Shown: positions 62,475-64,000 of the stretch, in pieces | Numbering within the stretch: the stretch's first letter is position 1 | How the letters are laid out: every line of letters begins with the position of its first letter | NCBI RefSeq assembly: GCF_023100945.1 | Contig: NZ_CP064689.1 | Coordinates: forward strand, 4,942,001-5,006,000 | Source of the DNA: Bradyrhizobium sp. 200 | GTDB lineage: Bacteria > Pseudomonadota > Alphaproteobacteria > Rhizobiales > Xanthobacteraceae | DNA: 64,000 bases | Reading direction: 5' to 3' | The notes under the pieces: model-generated | Databases searched by the model: none | What the model saw: only the letters and a program-made list of their open reading frames with translations | Told to the model about the DNA's origin: nothing | Made by a program: the position numbers and the translations under genes

Positions 62475-64000
62475 ATGGCTCCTCTCATCGTCCTTGAGAA
62501 CCTTTGTCGGCATTTCGTCGCTGGCGATGCCGCCGTCGTTGCACTGAGGGAAGTCTATCTCACTATCAAAGCCGGTGAAATGGTGGCCATTGTCGGAGCG
62601 TCGGGCTCGGGCAAATCGACGCTGATGAACATACTCGGCTGCATTGATCGACCAACCACCGGAAGCTACCGCATTTCAGGAAGGGAGACGGCCGCGCTGG
62701 ACATCGACGAGTTGGCTACGCTGCGGCGCGAGCACTTCGGCTTCATTTTTCAGCGCTATCACCTGTTATCGGAACTGAACGCACTCGCCAACGTCGAGAT
62801 GCCGGCCATCTATGCCGGAGTGTCACCGCGCGATCGGGGCGCGAGAGCTGGTACCCTGCTTGCCCGGCTTGGCATGACAGACCGGACCAGCCACAGGCCC
62901 GGTCAGCTTTCGGGAGGACAACAACAGCGCGTCTCCATTGCTCGAGCGCTCATCAATGGTGCCAAAGTCCTTCTTGCAGATGAGCCGACCGGCGCGCTGG
63001 ACAGCACGGCCGGTGAACAGGTGTTGCGCATTCTCGACGAGTTGCACGCCGAGGGACGAACAGTCATAATCGTCACTCACGATATGGCGGTGGCCCGCCA
63101 CGCCGAACGCATCATCGAACTCCATGACGGGGCCATCGTCTCCGACCGGCGGACGGAGCGAGCCCGCCCTGCGCCGGCCGCGCACAGTCTAGCCGTAAAA
63201 GCTGGTCCGGCCCCAGCGCGGTGGCGGACGCAGATCGATCGGCTCGGAGAGGCACTACGTATGGCGCTCGCGTCCATGAAAGCTCATCGACTGCGAACCG
63301 CCCTCACCATGCTCGGGATCATCATCGGCGTTGTTTCGGTGGTATGCGTGGTAGCGCTCGGCGAAGGATCGCGTCGCCAAGTCCTCTCCAGTATCAGCAA
63401 TCTTGGCACCAACACACTGGAAATCTTCCCCGGCAAGGATTTCGGCGACGTTCGTTCTGGCAAGATCAAAACCCTGGTGCTTGCGGATGCGCGAGCGCTC
63501 GCCCAGCAGCCCTATGTCGCCGCGGTGACCCCAACCGTTTCGACAAGCCTGACGCTCCGTTACGGCTCGGTGGAGGCAAGCGCCCTGGTGAACGGCGTCA
63601 GCGAACAGTATTTTGACGTGAAGGGCACCAAGCTTGCCGAGGGATTGTTCTTTGACGCCGGCGGCGTTCGCAGTCTGTCCCAGGACATCGTTATCGACGA
63701 CAACACGCGCAAGGCGCTTTTCGCGGGTGACGCTGGCAGCTCCGTCGGCCGGACCATTCTAGTTGGTAAGGTGCCATGCCGCATCGTTGGTGTCATACGT
63801 CCGCAACAGAACGGATTTGGTTCGAGTGCCAATCCGTCAGTCTATCTACCCTACACGACGGTCCAAGCGCGGTTTCTCGGCGATTCTTCGCTGCGAAGTA
63901 TCTCGCTGCGCGTTGCCGACGACACCGCGAGCGATGCCGCCGAACTGGCCGCCGTCGGTTTCCTCAAACAGCGACACGGAATAAAGGACTTCTTTATCCT
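62475..64000 (+). CDS. MacB-like ABC exporter (cut by window end)
   Basis: The frame stays open to the last base, giving 508 of about 650 residues. N-terminal ATPase: Walker A VGASGSGKSTLMNIL, HFGFIFQRYHLLSELNALANVE, signature LSGGQQQRVSIARAL, Walker B VLLADEPTGALDS. Then a linker and the first membrane helix (RTALTMLGIIIGVVSVVCVVALGEG), and the periplasmic MacB_PCD domain (QVLSSISNLGTNTLEIFPGKDFGD). MacB moves substrates from the periplasm through an outer-membrane channel, presumably here the NodT-type protein upstream. Confidence 0.93.
   Translation, partial: MAPLIVLENLCRHFVAGDAAVVALREVYLTIKAGEMVAIVGASGSGKSTLMNILGCIDRPTTGSYRISGRETAALDIDELATLRREHFGFIFQRYHLLSELNALANVEMPAIYAGVSPRDRGARAGTLLARLGMTDRTSHRPGQLSGGQQQRVSIARALINGAKVLLADEPTGALDSTAGEQVLRILDELHAEGRTVIIVTHDMAVARHAERIIELHDGAIVSDRRTERARPAPAAHSLAVKAGPAPARWRTQIDRLGEALRMALASMKAHRLRTALTMLGIIIGVVSVVCVVALGEGSRRQVLSSISNLGTNTLEIFPGKDFGDVRSGKIKTLVLADARALAQQPYVAAVTPTVSTSLTLRYGSVEASALVNGVSEQYFDVKGTKLAEGLFFDAGGVRSLSQDIVIDDNTRKALFAGDAGSSVGRTILVGKVPCRIVGVIRPQQNGFGSSANPSVYLPYTTVQARFLGDSSLRSISLRVADDTASDAAELAAVGFLKQRHGIKDFFI

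Overview
The window is high-G+C alphaproteobacterial DNA, most likely Bradyrhizobium or a close relative (Nitrobacteraceae). The markers are a MipZ-type ParA ATPase, DUF1489, a phasin with TGC/GCA palindromes upstream, a long S11 D,D-carboxypeptidase with a C-terminal SPOR domain, NodB-type deacetylases, a two-gene flagellar junction set with FliD, and Rhizobiales intergenic repeat elements. Assignments rest on reading motifs in the translations; no database search was run.

Layout. Positions 1-24,100 are mainly core or housekeeping genes: the end of a TadG-like vWA protein, a phasin, the D,D-carboxypeptidase, a DnaJ/vWA pair, an alpha/beta hydrolase, a MmyB-like regulator divergent from a medium-chain reductase, MipZ, PanC, DUF1489, a GST, DUF599, a VOC protein, a TonB/TolA-like protein, an aldo/keto reductase, an HTH protein, MgtE, two tandem polysaccharide deacetylases and several small conserved hypotheticals. 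Positions 24,200-31,000 are a patchwork. It holds a PIN-domain toxin module with a 35-bp palindromic operator, a decayed Ku gene joined to an IalB-like domain, about 1.1 kb of degenerate sequence, a stray LpxD and a large unnamed glycosyltransferase-like protein.

Positions 31,081-41,074 carry an ECF-type sigma factor followed by a flagellar axial-structure cluster (flagellin, FliD, FliS, FlgD, FlgE, FlgN-like, FlgK, FlgL) with two small unnamed proteins. Positions 41,149-49,121 form one catabolic unit: a five-gene Liv-type ABC importer, a divergent IclR regulator, and an HpaB/HpaC-type two-component flavin monooxygenase. The same GTTCGA-N3-TCGAAC palindrome lies on both sides of the regulator. 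Positions 49,266-55,100 are A/T-richer and gene-poor, with an orphan CpaC secretin, a small secreted protein and a second copy of the glycosyltransferase-like protein. From 55,179 to the window end runs an efflux operon: RND adaptor, RND pump, NodT-type outer-membrane factor, MacA-like adaptor and a MacB-like ABC transporter cut by the window edge.

How parts work together. The sigma factor, the very Ser/Thr-rich flagellar axial proteins and the two glycosyltransferase-like paralogs that bracket the region suggest a self-contained and possibly glycosylated flagellum. The importer, IclR regulator and HpaBC pair look like an inducible uptake-and-hydroxylation island for a phenolic acid. The efflux operon appears to let an RND pump and a MacAB pump share one outer-membrane channel. 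No tRNA, rRNA, CRISPR array or intact transposase was seen.
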